In this document: in pieces, positions 1 through 12,956 of the stretch
Numbering within the stretch: position 1 is the stretch's first letter
How the letters are laid out: the number at the start of each line of letters is the position of its first letter
Source of the DNA: Hydractinia symbiolongicarpus
Taxonomy: Eukaryota; Cnidaria; Hydrozoa; Anthoathecata; Hydractiniidae
NCBI RefSeq assembly: GCF_029227915.1
Contig: NC_079880.1
Location: forward strand, 18,866,001-18,930,000
DNA: 64,000 nt
Reading direction: 5' to 3'
Translations under genes and position numbers: made by a program
Notes under the pieces: model-generated
Told to the model about the DNA's origin: nothing
What the model saw: the letters and a program-made list of their open reading frames with translations, nothing else
The model's database searches: none

Positions 1-181
1 AGTTTTCAGGGGTAGTTTCGAGTAATGGTCAAAGCCTCTGAAAGATATGGGACCTAAAAATTTAGCATGCGTGTGTCTAATAGATAAATATTGAAACTCA
101 GTAAGCTTCATAGCCATATAACAAAGCAATAAGGAGTTATTATAAGAAAACCGTCCTACCCCCACCCCGGACGGAATAGGG
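1..181. mobile_element. Right part of TTAA MITE in copy A
   Basis: Identical to the right 181 bases of the MITE at 9280-9916, including the terminal CCCCGGACGGAATAGGG followed by TTAA at 182-185. The left part would lie outside the window. Confidence 0.85.
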
Positions 182-201
182 TTAAGACAAGTTGCCAAGT
201 T

Positions 202-3200
202 TTGAAGTTCATACTCGTAAATAACTACATAGGTCATTTCTATACTATATTCGCTCAATTTAAGATTGGTAAAGTTCACTTGTCAATATTTTCGCCCGTC
301 CTCTATATATTAAATTTGCTTTTTGTTTTTTCCGTAGCACTGCTACTAATTAGCCCAGAGACAGTCAGTCAACAGGTATTTCCCAATCGGAGCAGGAAAT
401 CTCTAAGCTTTATTTTTGATTATTCTTCTACAACAAATATTGAGGCCTCGTACGCCAAGAGTAATATTTAGCATTTTATAACATAAATAATTCAACCAAA
501 ATTAGTCCAATGGAAACAAAAAAATTTCTTCTTGGAAAGGCCTTTAAGGCAATTCTTACTTTTGGGTATTATGTATTCTTGAGAAGAGGCGTTGAATTTC
601 ACCACTTGCAATTAGTTTGAGTGGGTTACGGCCTAGTGACAAAACTTCACAAGAATATGATATAGCATGAATAATTGATAGGAAATTATTACCGACGCTT
701 TTTCATAAAACACAAGCTTACTACTGAGCAAAGTGATTTTTTGTACAAAAATTTAGTTTCATGGAGGACTCCTAATCAATTATACATCACAGCATAGAAG
801 ATGCGTAATAATAATCTTTTTGGTATTCACCCACTGCGTTTTTATGGAACATTCAAAATGAAATTTGTAAAAAAGAAAAAACAAGGAAGAACTGCTAAAT
901 AGAAAATTCTGGTATGGAGTCCAGCGTCGAAACGTTGGGTTATGACTAAAATTTTTATAAAAAAACATGATCTATAAAGAAAATTGAGTTTATGTTAAAA
1001 AAAAGTTTTAAGTTTTGGTTATGGGGGGAAAATGAACACATATTAAAAATTAACCGATATATACACACCATTCGGATAAACTATTTGAGTGCATATAGCA
1101 GCACATACTGCAGGGGGTATGTCAATAAGATGCAAATTCGCATAAGGATGGCATTATTCGCATTGGTGTGATCAAGCATTAAGCAATGAGCTTAGTTATA
1201 TATGTTCTTTACCTTTATAATGTGTCAGCTGATTCCCAATATTTCATTTTGCAATTAGCAAAATACTTAAGTACTTACAAACGAAAAAAGAAATGCTAAA
1301 TAACGCGATAAAGTGCGATTTTTCTTTGAGCCAAAGATGCTTTCATTAAGCTACAAGCATCCACAAAATATATTGATATACAGGTAATTATGTAGGTTAT
1401 TTCTATACTAGGTACACGCAATTTAAAATTGTGAGAATTCACTTCACACCGAAGTTAGAAAGTAGGATCTCAGGTTAATTTGTTAAATCCCAACTCTAAA
1501 AGTGTGCTATCGTTGCTTACGTCAGCTTTACAGTTTGCATCAAATGCAGGGTCTTTGTGGACCCAGACATGGATTACTCCATAAAAGGCATGATAGAAAG
1601 GGTGCCTAGCGAAATTTATCTGCTGCTTGCCTAGCCTATGCATCTGAAAAAGTAGTACTTCCACAGCCAACCAGAGACTTTTCACCAACTTTGTAAAATG
1701 ACCGAAAAATTGGCATTGCTTTTGTGAGGGATTGTAGGTTCACATCATTTCGAATAACTTTATTCTTATGGTCGCGACTTACAGTTTTAAGTCGAGAATA
1801 TGTGTATTCTTGTTTTTGGTGGTACCAAGCATTAAACAGATATAAAAATTAATTATGTACCTTCCTCATAACCCAAATTTTCTTCTACTTTCTCTAAGCA
1901 TTCAGCTTCCTGATTTTATCTTTGTAGCCAGTGTTAGTTTTATCTTAAATACAGCGATACTTTCTGACTTCTTCTAAAAATTGTATTTTTGGCTTGATCT
2001 TTTTTGCTTTATGCTTCGTTTTCTTTACCAGAAAAAATCGAAGCAACTTTTTGTTTCGATTAAACTCTTCGTAAAACAATACATTTAGGTAATAGATCAA
2101 GAAGAATCAAGCGGCGTTGCTTTGATGTTTTCAATTCGCATAAAAAAATATCAAAAAGTTTCGATGTTTATTCCCATGCTAATTCTTATCCAATTTGTAC
2201 AAATGCTTAACGTATCTCAAATGGCAGCTTTAAATGCACCAGGACCCCTTCGCAGGACCCTCATTGATAACAGTTCCTATAGAAACTAAAGAGGCTATCC
2301 TGGGTAAATAGTAGTAATAATAAATAACAAACGGAGAACATGACATGCGAATAACAGGGCTGTTCACACCAAAAAATATAATTTTTATTTTAACAACATG
2401 CGAATTATCGTAAGAATTACGTTGTTGGTACTGGTGTGAACCTGGTTTTAAAGTAGTTCACATAAAAGTATTGTGCGGTAACATTTTAATTAAAGGGTGA
2501 TAGTTAATTATTATCTATGCGGAGTAACATCATTCAGCGTACAATAAGTAAGGAAAAATCATTAGCTATATTTTCCGCTAGTTTCTAAAGCCTTAATCAA
2601 GAGAAAGATTTATGACTGTCGAAAGTCTCCTAGATATATTGTCTGAGTCATGACTGGTTTGATCAACAGAGAAGAAGATGTCATATCATGCAATATCTCC
2701 TGACAATGCAAAACATTGTATTAAGTGGTTCATGCACCAAATAACAATTGCATTTCAGAAAGTTCTTTACCGTAGGAGTTTCAATCTTTTATTGTTTTCT
2801 CGTTTAGTGCTGAAAATATGATTAAATTTTAGTACTTTATTTCGTCTTCCAGTCTCATGTAAAAATAAAATAGATATTCCTTCGAGGCATGGTTAAACAC
2901 ACCCTGGAATTTGCACAAGCTTAAATTTCAAATACAGTTACATATTGCCATAGAATTAGCTCTTGATATATGCTGTAAAATTCTGGAGCCATGTCTTGTC
3001 TTTAAGTTCTAATGTAAAAAGAAGATCAAAAGTCTTTAAAAGAATGACAACAAAGTTTACTAAGCACATCCTGAAATATGTACAAGCGTGAATTTCTAAA
3101 TACAGTTAGATACATTAGTATTAAGATTAACAGCAAAGATTACTTAGTATCACGGTGAACAATACTTACTTTTCAAAACGTACGTGGTCATTATAAAACC

Positions 3201-3240
3201 TTACCCTGATTTCCTAATGTCAATACTAAAATAAAGGTAT
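202..3240. other. No supported gene in copy A, left 3 kb
   Basis: Short open frames at 202-471 (plus), 780-968 (minus) and 1470-1688 (minus) recur unchanged in copy B, but only because the DNA itself is unchanged there. I recognise no domain, splice pattern or codon bias in them. The only annotated item is a SINE-like tail at 2215-2328. Confidence 0.6.
2215..2328 (+). repeat. SINE 3' part
   Basis: The stretch from CTCAAATGGCAGC to a TAATAATAAATAAC tail matches the reverse complement of the 3' half of the SINE at 30185-30480. It includes the shared words CAGGACCCC and ATAACAGTTCCTATAG. The tRNA-like head is absent. Confidence 0.7.
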
Positions 3241-4517
3241 CTATGCACATAATTTCAACGTTACAATGAATATGTATGCCAAAAACTCAAACACAAAAAT
3301 CACCGATGCACCAACTAAGAAAGCTACCAAGCCACTAATTTTCGACAGCACGTCGAAGAATGTTTTCGACACGACTTCTCTTTCTATGCGATAAGTGTAC
3401 TTGTCCTTATACTTCAAGGATACCCTCGCTTGGGCTCTAACCGCGCTGGAACGTTTAGATAACGCCGTGGCATCGTAGATAGTCTCTTCGCATGGACGAG
3501 CACAATTAGAAATATCAACACTTTTATTACTAGCCTTAAGGCATTCTGTGACGTTTTCTACAGTAATATTTGGACGCAAATATTGTTGGACAATTTTGTG
3601 AGGTATGTACTTTCGGCAGTGATCGTAAATGTCTCCACATTGCTTGTAAATTTTAATGCATTTGTGAGATTCTACACAGTTGTTGATTGAGTATTTGCCT
3701 GGAAAGATGTTTCTTGAATTGCTTTTAACACATTTCGTAGAATATGTTGTCTCCAATCATTTAATAATTTTTTTCGTAATGTAAATATCAATATTCATTC
3801 CGGGAGTCAATCGAATTGACTTTTCCACAAACACTCCATCGTGTCCTTTATCGTGGATGATAATTTCGATATGTTGAAACTGAGAATCGAACTTGCTGTT
3901 CAATACAGCAACTACAAGATCAATTTCAGCTTCATCATTGTAATACGTTCCATTGGGATTCCACGTTACACAAGAACCACGAACGTTGTTTGATGTTTTG
4001 AAAAACTTCCTATTAATATCTTCATATGTGCATCGTGAGGTCCGAGGACAGCTAAATTCAAATATGTTGTTAGACCAATATCTGGACCCGGACCTACTAA
4101 TGTATTCTCGAATTGGGGTCTCATCATTGGTTCTTGGACATGGCTCATTTGGATCCAAGTAAAATGGCATGCGAGCGTTGATATCAAATCCACAATAATA
4201 TGTCTTCTCGTTTCGTTCAATACAAAAGGTGACAGCTGGAAAGGTATTTTTATTTGTGACAGCAGTTTCAGTCACTAAATAAACGTCTTGGTCAAGATAC
4301 TGATTGTATATGGAGTATGATGCATACCCAGCCAAACCAACACAAGCCAGAAATATTATTATCCACACAAATTTCTCACACCAATTACCGTTGCAAATTT
4401 TAGACACTGCGTGCAATGTAAAGTTATTTGAATACTGGTTAGCTTTAGCAATAAGACGTTCTTTTCGACTTCGTGTGTTCCTGTTGTTCTTTGCAACAGA
4501 TGACGTAACATTGTATG
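3241..4517 (-). pseudogene. DEG/ENaC channel, last exon, nonsense-broken copy A
   Basis: Encodes a degenerin/epithelial sodium channel subunit, a trimeric two-TM cation channel of the plasma membrane related to the peptide-gated channels of cnidarians. Visible parts in order are: a cytosolic stretch with the pre-TM1 motif as LHAVSKI (the family has His-Gly); TM1 (WIIIFLACVGLAGYASYSIY); a Cys-rich ectodomain (for example CVESHKCIKIYKQCGDIYDHC spacing); and TM2 with the G-x-S filter as GAS, followed by a very short tail. The frame is cut by TGA at 3757-3759 where copy B has CGA (Arg), a likely CpG transition. The open frame extends upstream to 4650, but a pyrimidine-rich tract ending in CAAG at 4518 looks like a 3' splice acceptor. 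I therefore start the exon at 4517 and treat the hydrophobic extension as intron. No upstream exon was identified. Confidence 0.88.
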
Positions 4518-4899
4518 CTTGAAGAAAAATTATATTTAACAAATTTTGATACAACACAACAGCTAAAGCTGTAGTTTTATTAGTAGATAAAATCAAAATA
4601 AACTCAAGAGTCAACATTCTGGTAAAAAATAAAAAAAACGATAAAGACAATAATAAACATAAAGGGTAATTGTTTTTAACACAAAAATAATTTGTGCGCG
4701 GATAATGAAATTGACATTATAATTAATTGACTGAGGTTGAAATTGATTCGACTTTCCAATTTTATAATTAACACAGAAAAACGTTCTTTAGTTTTCAAAA
4801 GATTAACATAAAAAATAGAGATTCCTTCATTAAGAAATATTTTGCCAATCAAATGTAATAATAAACCAAAGCCACAGTAACCGTATATTAAGTATATTC

Positions 4900-5866
4900 T
4901 TAATGTAGAAATAAAGAGCAAAATATTATTGAAAAAATGACCGCCATTACGACTTCTACTTCGAAGCTTTTTCGAAGATTGCTAAATTTGTTTAATTTTG
5001 TTATGCCATAATAAAACGGCAAAGGTAGACTTAATGTTAATTTTAAATTGCAGAAGTTCATCTTACTTCTCCCCAACAAAAAACAGCAAACTGCAAGCAA
5101 CACTCAGTCTGTCAGAATACGGAAGAACTCCGTAACTGGCACAAAACAAAACAGTGTCTGGAAGTACTACAAAAAATAAAAATGTAGCAATTAAAAGGGT
5201 AGGAACTAGCAATTTTTTATGCGTCCTCTTGAATTTTCTTGCCATATTGACTGTACTGAACTTTCTCGTCTGCGTTGTGTTTTTATTTGATATACTGTTG
5301 CTTGGAGCAATACGATTTCTTTTCTTTGACATTTTTATCACAATGTAACCATAAACAAAGGAAGATATCAATACAAACATTAAGTCTGTTACTGGAAAGA
5401 AATAAACAATGTAGAAATTAAAAATATCGAGAAACGTTTTTCCATTTACCAGAACGATTGCCAATGAAAAAACTGCACCAAGAAAAGCTAGCATCCATTC
5501 ACATGCCATCAATAACTTCATCTTTCTTGCAGACCAATAAATTGGATATTTTATGTTCATGTATACTTCTACAAATCTGTCAAGTGTCAATGTCGCCATA
5601 ATGACAAAATAAAGAGCGTTGATGACAAAAAATACGACCAATACACAACGTCTTTCAGTGGACTGTAAACCATGTACATCTTTTATTATAAAACCAAGAA
5701 TTGAAACAGAAGAAAGAAGAATTTCTGAAACACTCAAGTTTTGCAACAAAATTTTTTGGGTCGTGCTGATGTACCTTTTATCTTTAATTAAAATATAAAT
5801 TCCCGAGCAATGCAGAATTATTGGTAGGAAACGAACGATGTAACTAAATACCAGTAATACTTCCAT
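4900..5866 (-). pseudogene. Class A (rhodopsin-like) GPCR with frameshifted tail
   Basis: A 7TM receptor of class A. The main frame (5063-5866, 267 aa) shows TM1-TM6, a DRF version of the DRY motif after TM3 (LDRFVEVYMNIKYPIYW, the pattern of cnidarian orphan amine-type receptors), and a TM6 FFVVLPDTV region. It stops at VGEK early in TM7. The missing end is present in another frame at 4900-5062: LPFYYGITKL then NKFSNLRKSF looks like the end of TM7 plus helix 8. A one-base change between about 5060 and 5085 would join them. No NPxxY motif is visible; the matching place reads LPLPFYY. An alternative is splicing from a GTAAGA near 5060, but I see no good acceptor before the tail. The end of duplication copy A falls in this tail. 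Confidence 0.75.
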
Positions 5867-8800
5867 GCTTCTATCTTTAAGGAAATATATCTCTATCGCT
5901 TCCCTTTTGCACTTTTATGCAAATTCCATCACTTTAAATTATTAATAAATGCAATTTTCTTTATTGTGACGTTCTTTCTCATATTTTTAACAACAGGAAG
6001 ATATTTTTATTTTACAAAATAAAATCATTATTTCCTATAATAAAATGGAAAAAATATTATTACTAGGGAAAAATAAATGTGTCATGAAATGTTTTATAAA
6101 ACTGATCTTTTTGTATGCAGAATATTTGAAAGATTCCTTGCGTTAATTGAACTGTTTGTCTTTCGAAAATGGAGTTTCGCAGTGTGGAAACCGAGACAGC
6201 TGAAAAAAATTTAAAAAAAAATACTAATAATAACTAATCATAGAAAGAGTTTGCATAAAAATTCTTATAATAATGTCTTTTTTATGTCGGCCGAATATTT
6301 TGGTCTGCATTATATACGCCTTATGGTATGTATCTCTTGTAACACAAAAGCAATTTAGAAACAAAACAACGCAACAAAATTGTTTTATATCGACTTGCTA
6401 AAAAATGAATTGTGAAAAAAAAACTAGTGTTAAGAAAGCCATGAAAGTCCAGGAAATTGAAATTTTTTACCCAAAATATTTTTTCGCCAAAATCTGTAAT
6501 AAAAGTAAGGAAAGGTTACCAATCTTTAATATTCATTGTCATCCATAAAAAAGAGATACGCCCAATTAATACTGCTGCGGAACTAATGAAAGGGGATGAA
6601 AAACAAAATTAGTGTAACCATTGTTGGTTCCGACCGTAAAAAATCTTGACTTTTAACATCTTAGACTGGCTAAAAAAGTACAATCAATTACAATATTTTT
6701 GCCACTAAAAAACACCTCAGACTTGGCAGTGATCAACATCATTTAAAGATTCTCTTATGCTCAATGTGAAAGTGTTCTTCAAAGTTACAGAACCATACTG
6801 TAGTTTTATTCTGATTTTATATTTTAATACCGGTGAAAACAATGCACCAACTCCGTGATTCTTCTCGTTCTAATTGTATATGGGAGAAAACGGACCCGAA
6901 AATTTTTTTATTTGGATATAATTTTGAATTGTTTGCGTTTTGCTTACCGCATTTTATTTTTATTTCAACTTTTTGTTTCTCTATCTTCGTTTGCAATTTC
7001 TTGTTGGCATTTCCTCCGTCACCATACACATGCACACGAGATCTTTCCTTTGAAATCAAATAGAGTTTCTTAAACGTACGTGAAAATTTCCCACTGTAGG
7101 GATTTTATGTAATGGGTAACAGGTCACAAATTATACGCAATATTGTGATTGGGATTATTTTTAAAGGTAATTTTAGACAATGAAGGAGCTGTTCTTTCGC
7201 TAATTTGAGCTTTGCGGGCACAAAAAAATTGCCGGAAATTGTCTTCCGATGCGTCTAATTATCACAAATATTGACGAAAAGAAACATAAAACATTTTTTA
7301 TAAGAATCAACTCTCCGTCTTACCCGTCTTATTTTAGATAGATAAAAGCACTAAAATTAACAGTGATTAACTACAATAAAGTAAGACAATTGTGAATATA
7401 TTTCAATATTTATAAACTCTTGCTGTTTCTGCCAATATCAGGCTTCATCAGCATGACTAGATGAATCAAATGATCACACCAGCCATGGACAGCAAAATAA
7501 AACACAAACAAAACAAAAACAATAAGGATATGAAAAGATCAGGATAATGAAGATGAAATGTCCATACATGTGATGTGATACATACACACCTCAACCCATG
7601 TATTTGCACAGACGCAGAAAACGGATAAAGTGTGATAAAAAGAGGTATGTTAGTTATTTATATACTATATTAGGGATTCACTTAATTATACTTAATTATT
7701 TGTTTTATTTAGAAGGAATAAGAAAAAGGGAAGGCTGGAATAATTACATGGAAAAATAGGATTATGAAAAGTTAGCCTTCGTTGCTCATTGCATACCGAT
7801 CAATAACAGCATCTATGTTAAGATATCGCTATCACAATGTTGTGAAAGTGATTAATTTATTTATATATTGAAATTTTAAACAAAAACAGGACACTGATTT
7901 CAAATATGCGGGGATACCCCCTCCACTCCTAGCCAGGTAGCGTGGGCCCTGGTCTGCAAAGTCGGTGCAACGAAAGTGTCAGGAAACATGTTCAGATTAT
8001 CTGAGTTATTTTAGTTTGATGTACCATAAGTTGCTATTGTTTTGACATCAACTTGCCATCGCGGAAAAAGGATGGCCGAACACAAAACTATGTTGTGCTG
8101 CTTACAAAAAAAAAACTTAAAAAGCGAAAAAAGGGAAAATATTAGATTCCTAAATCCTAAGATTCGCTAAAATAACTACTATAACAACATATAAATGAGT
8201 TTTTTTTATAAATATATATCTTTCTAGCAATATTTTCAAAAGGTATTCATGGCTGCATTGAGAGAAAAAAAGCTTCAGATGTACTTGCTAGAATAAAAAT
8301 CTCATATAAAAGTTTTGTCTTTGTTTATAAAATTGTTTTGTGAAGTTCAGAAAAGAAAAGGAAAAGAAAAACATTTTCGTCATGTTGTTCCACCAATTCC
8401 ACTAATAATAGCAGTTTTGCTATTATGAATTTTTTTCATGATGATTATTTTTTATAAGGGTATAATCAGTATTTTTTCATGAAAAACCAAGAAAACGGCG
8501 AACTAGTAAAAGTTTACCGTGGGGTAAGATGATACAATATAGGGCAGGTTAATACAAAGAAGGGCAATTATTACAAAACGGGTTATTCATAGCAAATTTA
8601 ACCACAAAAAAGTCATCAAATTAAGTTATCTGCACCATCTATTTTTTTTTCAACATTCACACGTCACAGTATTACATATTACAAAATACTTTCAGTCTTT
8701 CTACCATATTATTACCATGTTCTAGTACAAATCCACAAATATTCATTTGTCAAGAAAATGTGCCAGTCGCTACTCGCAGTCACTATCTTCAACTGATAAA

Positions 8801-9279
8801 CAAAAAGTGAGTATTATAATACAGATTAGCTGGGCGACTCTTTGTTGAACACCAGGGTGAGCGCTTAATTAAATCGTGCAACACATCCAGGTAGAGTGCT
8901 TTAGTACAAATATATATCATGTCATAAATCCATTTGGAGCAGTGGAAATTAAAACACAGACAACAAATTACCCCGTCATAACAAAAAGAGACTAACCACA
9001 TTCATTTTATTTACATCTGCATCGAGTGCATGCAACGATGCGTCGTTCCAAACGTATTGTGCTTCTCATAAAGTAGTCACAATGAATTTACACATAGGTT
9101 ACTGTAGGTGACTGTATAGCTGCTTAGCTATCTCACTAGTCCTGATCCATAATTTCCTCTCTATTTTTATGAATCAAAGAGGATTTACCAAAAAACACAA
9201 AACATCTGGGCATTTTTGGTAGCTTGTCCACAGCTGCAATTTGTAAACATAACCAACAATCCCTAAAAAAATGTATTAA
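5867..9279. other. Intergenic, no gene supported
   Basis: AT-rich sequence with a few open frames of 60-80 codons around 6817-7073 and 8789-9001, which overlap on both strands and show no recognisable domain. No transposon ends were found. Confidence 0.55.
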
Positions 9280-9916
9280 CCCTATTCGGTCCGGGGTTTT
9301 TTCAAACATACTATGACTGGGGGCGGATTCCCCCCCCCCCCCCCCCCCCCCCCCCTTCTCAATAACTTTTCATAGGGTTGTTCAAATTGAATCAAACTTG
9401 GCACACTCATAAAAGGAACAAAATGGCAGCAATAATTTTATTGCTTCCATCAGCACCTTTTCTGTGACGTCATCAAAAGTTTGAAATTTCTTTAAAATGC
9501 CACTGTCTGTTTAAAATTCAATTACTTTAGTTCTAGAGCAACTTTTTACATTCTGTTTGAAGTTTTTGACAGCTAAATAAAAGTTATTTAACATATCTTC
9601 CGGGGAAATCGGGTTAGTCTCTAAATTATGCAAAATATTTCTTCTCGTTGAAACAAAGTTGTGTTGCAAGTGTCAAGTTCTAAGGATAATCCTAACAGGA
9701 GTTATTATATTTTCCCTATTATAAGGATTTCGTAAAGTTTTCAGGGGTAGTTTCGAGTAATGGTCAAAGCCTCTGAAAGATATGGGACCTAAAAATTTAG
9801 CATGCGTGTGTCTAATAGATAAATATTGAAACTCAGTAAGCTTCATAGCCATATAACAAAGCAATAAGGAGTTATTATAAGAAAACCGTCCTACCCCCAC
9901 CCCGGACGGAATAGGG
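9280..9916. mobile_element. piggyBac-type MITE (TTAA, 17-bp TIR)
   Basis: Terminal inverted repeats CCCTATTCGGTCCGGGG (9280-9296) and CCCCGGACGGAATAGGG (9900-9916) match at 16 of 17 positions and are flanked by TTAA on both sides (9276-9279 and 9917-9920). CCC...GGG ends with a TTAA target duplication are typical of piggyBac. The 637-bp interior has no transposase. It holds a 26-base C homopolymer at 9330-9355. The element spans the base where copy B starts to match the window edge. Confidence 0.85.
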
Positions 9917-10206
9917 TTAAGACAAGTTGCCAAGTTTTGAAGTTCATACTCGTAAATAACTACATAGGTCATTTCTATACTATATTCGCTCAATTTAAGA
10001 TTGGTAAAGTTCACTTGTCAATATTTTCGCCCGTCCTCTATATATTAAATTTGCTTTTTGTTTTTTCCGTAGCACTGCTACTAATTAGCCCAGAGACAGT
10101 CAGTCAACAGGTATTTCCCAATCGGAGCAGGAAATCTCTAAGCTTTATTTTTGATTATTCTTCTACAACAAATATTGAGGCCTCGTACGCCAAGAGTAAT
10201 ATTTAG

Positions 10207-12956
10207 CATTTTATAACATAAATAATTCAACCAAAATTAGTCCAATGGAAACAAAAAAATTTCTTCTTGGAAAGGCCTTTAAGGCAATTCTTACTTTTGG
10301 GTATTATGTATTCTTGAGAAGAGGCGTTGAATTTCACCACTTGCAATTAGTTTGAGTGGGTTACGGCCTAGTGACAAAACTTCACAAGAATATGATATAG
10401 CATGAATAATTGATAGGAAATTATTACCGACGCTTTTTCATAAAACACAAGCTTACTACTGAGCAAAGTGATTTTTTGTACAAAAATTTAGTTTCATGGA
10501 GGACTCCTAATCAATTATACATCACAGCATAGAAGATGCGTAATAATAATCTTTTTGGTATTCACCCACTGCGTTTTTATGGAACATTCAAAATGAAATT
10601 TGTAAAAAAGAAAAAACAAGGAAGAACTGCTAAATAGAAAATTCTGGTATGGAGTCCAGCGTCGAAACGTTGGGTTATGACTAAAATTTTTATAAAAAAA
10701 CATGATCTATAAAGAAAATTGAGTTTATGTTAAAAAAAAGTTTTAAGTTTTGGTTATGGGGGGAAAATGAACACATATTAAAAATTAACCGATATATACA
10801 CACCATTCGGATAAACTATTTGAGTGCATATAGCAGCACATACTGCAGGGGGTATGTCAATAAGATGCAAATTCGCATAAGGATGGCATTATTCGCATTG
10901 GTGTGATCAAGCATTAAGCAATGAGCTTAGTTATATATGTTCTTTACCTTTATAATGTGTCAGCTGATTCCCAATATTTCATTTTGCAATTAGCAAAATA
11001 CTTAAGTACTTACAAACGAAAAAAGAAATGCTAAATAACGCGATAAAGTGCGATTTTTCTTTGAGCCAAAGATGCTTTCATTAAGCTACAAGCATCCACA
11101 AAATATATTGATATACAGGTAATTATGTAGGTTATTTCTATACTAGGTACACGCAATTTAAAATTGTGAGAATTCACTTCACACCGAAGTTAGAAAGTAG
11201 GATCTCAGGTTAATTTGTTAAATCCCAACTCTAAAAGTGTGCTATCGTTGCTTACGTCAGCTTTACAGTTTGCATCAAATGCAGGGTCTTTGTGGACCCA
11301 GACATGGATTACTCCATAAAAGGCATGATAGAAAGGGTGCCTAGCGAAATTTATCTGCTGCTTGCCTAGCCTATGCATCTGAAAAAGTAGTACTTCCACA
11401 GCCAACCAGAGACTTTTCACCAACTTTGTAAAATGACCGAAAAATTGGCATTGCTTTTGTGAGGGATTGTAGGTTCACATCATTTCGAATAACTTTATTC
11501 TTATGGTCGCGACTTACAGTTTTAAGTCGAGAATATGTGTATTCTTGTTTTTGGTGGTACCAAGCATTAAACAGATATAAAAATTAATTATGTACCTTCC
11601 TCATAACCCAAATTTTCTTCTACTTTCTCTAAGCATTCAGCTTCCTGATTTTATCTTTGTAGCCAGTGTTAGTTTTATCTTAAATACAGCGATACTTTCT
11701 GACTTCTTCTAAAAATTGTATTTTTGGCTTGATCTTTTTTGCTTTATGCTTCGTTTTCTTTACCAGAAAAAATCGAAGCAACTTTTTGTTTCGATTAAAC
11801 TCTTCGTAAAACAATACATTTAGGTAATAGATCAAGAAGAATCAAGCGGTGTTGCTTTGATGTTTTCAATTCGCATAAAAAAATATCAAAAAGTTTCGAT
11901 GTTTATTCCCATGCTAATTCTTATCCAATTTGTACAAATGCTTAACGTATCTCAAATGGGAGCTTTAAATGCACCAGGACCCCTTCGCAGGACCCTCATT
12001 GATAACAGTTCCTATAGAAACTAAAGAGCTTATCCTGGGTAAACAGTACTAATAATAAATAACAAACGGAGAACATGACATGCGAATAACAGGACTGTTC
12101 ACACCAAAAAATATAATTTTTATTTTAACAACATCCGAATTATCGTAAGAATTACGTTGTTGGTACTGGTGTGAACCTGGTTTTAAAGTAGTTCACATAA
12201 AAGTATTGTGCGGTAACATTTTAATTAAAGGGTGATAGTTAATTATTATCTATGTGGAGTAACATCATTCAGCGTACAATAAGTAAGGAAAAATCATTAG
12301 CTATATTTTCCGCTAGTTTCTAAAGCCTTAATCAAGAGAAAATTTATGAATGTCGAAAGTCACCTAGATATATTGTCTGAGTCATTACTGGTTTGATCAA
12401 CAGAGAAGAAGATGTCATATCATGCAATATCTCTTAACAATGCAAAACATTGTATTAAGTGGTTCATGCACCAAATAACAATTGCATTTCAGAAAGTTCT
12501 TTACCGTAGGAGTTTCAATCTTTTATTGTTTTCTCGTTTAGTGCCTAAAATATGATTAAATTTTAGTACTTTTTTTCGTCTTCCAGTCTCATGTAAAAAT
12601 AAAATAGATATTCCTTCGAGGCATGGTTAAACAAACCCTGGAATTTGCACAAGCGCAAATTTTAAATACAGTTACATTTTGCCATAGAATTAGCTCTTGA
12701 TATATGCTGTAAAATTCTGGAGCCATGTGTTGTCTTTAAGTTCTAATGTAAAAAGAGAATCAAAAGTCTTTGAAGGAATGACAACAAAGTTGACTAAGCG
12801 CAAGCTAACTAAGTACAAGCGTGAATTTCTAAATACAGTTAGATACATTAGTATTTAGATTAGTATCACGGTGAACAATACTTACTTTTCAAAACGTACG
12901 TGGTCATTATAAAACCTTACCCTGATTTCCTAATGTCAATACTAAAATAAAGATAT
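10207..12956. other. No supported gene in copy B, left part
   Basis: Counterpart of 472-3240. It contains the SINE tail at 11950-12063 and repeats of the same short open frames, which I do not consider genes. Confidence 0.6.
11950..12063 (+). repeat. SINE 3' part, copy B
   Basis: Duplicate of the SINE tail at 2215-2328, with a few substitutions. Confidence 0.7.

Larger units (their letters stand above)
1..5080. repeat. Segmental duplication, copy A
   Basis: This block matches 9736-14810 in the same orientation. The spacing is 9735 bp at the left and 9716-9730 bp at the right because of small indels. From base 1 to base 2114 I found no difference from copy B. From base 2115 onward substitutions and small indels are frequent. 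Homology stops after the shared CCCCAACAAA at 5071-5080. The left limit is unknown because the match is already running at the first base of the window. The block carries one DEG/ENaC terminal exon, a SINE tail and the 3' tail of a GPCR. Confidence 0.97.

Noticed and set aside
202-471. 89-codon frame repeated at 9937-10206
   Set aside because: It is conserved only because the DNA of both copies is identical there.
4518-4650. N-terminal extension of the DEG/ENaC frame (MSLSFFLFFTRML...)
   Set aside because: A splice acceptor lies at its 3' end, and copy B breaks this frame by an indel while keeping the exon intact, so it is probably intron.
6817-7073. Three overlapping 70-80-codon frames
   Set aside because: They lie on both strands, in different frames, and are low in complexity with no recognised motif.
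9673-10014. 113-codon minus-strand frame
   Set aside because: It overlaps the MITE terminus and its own reverse frame, with no domain.
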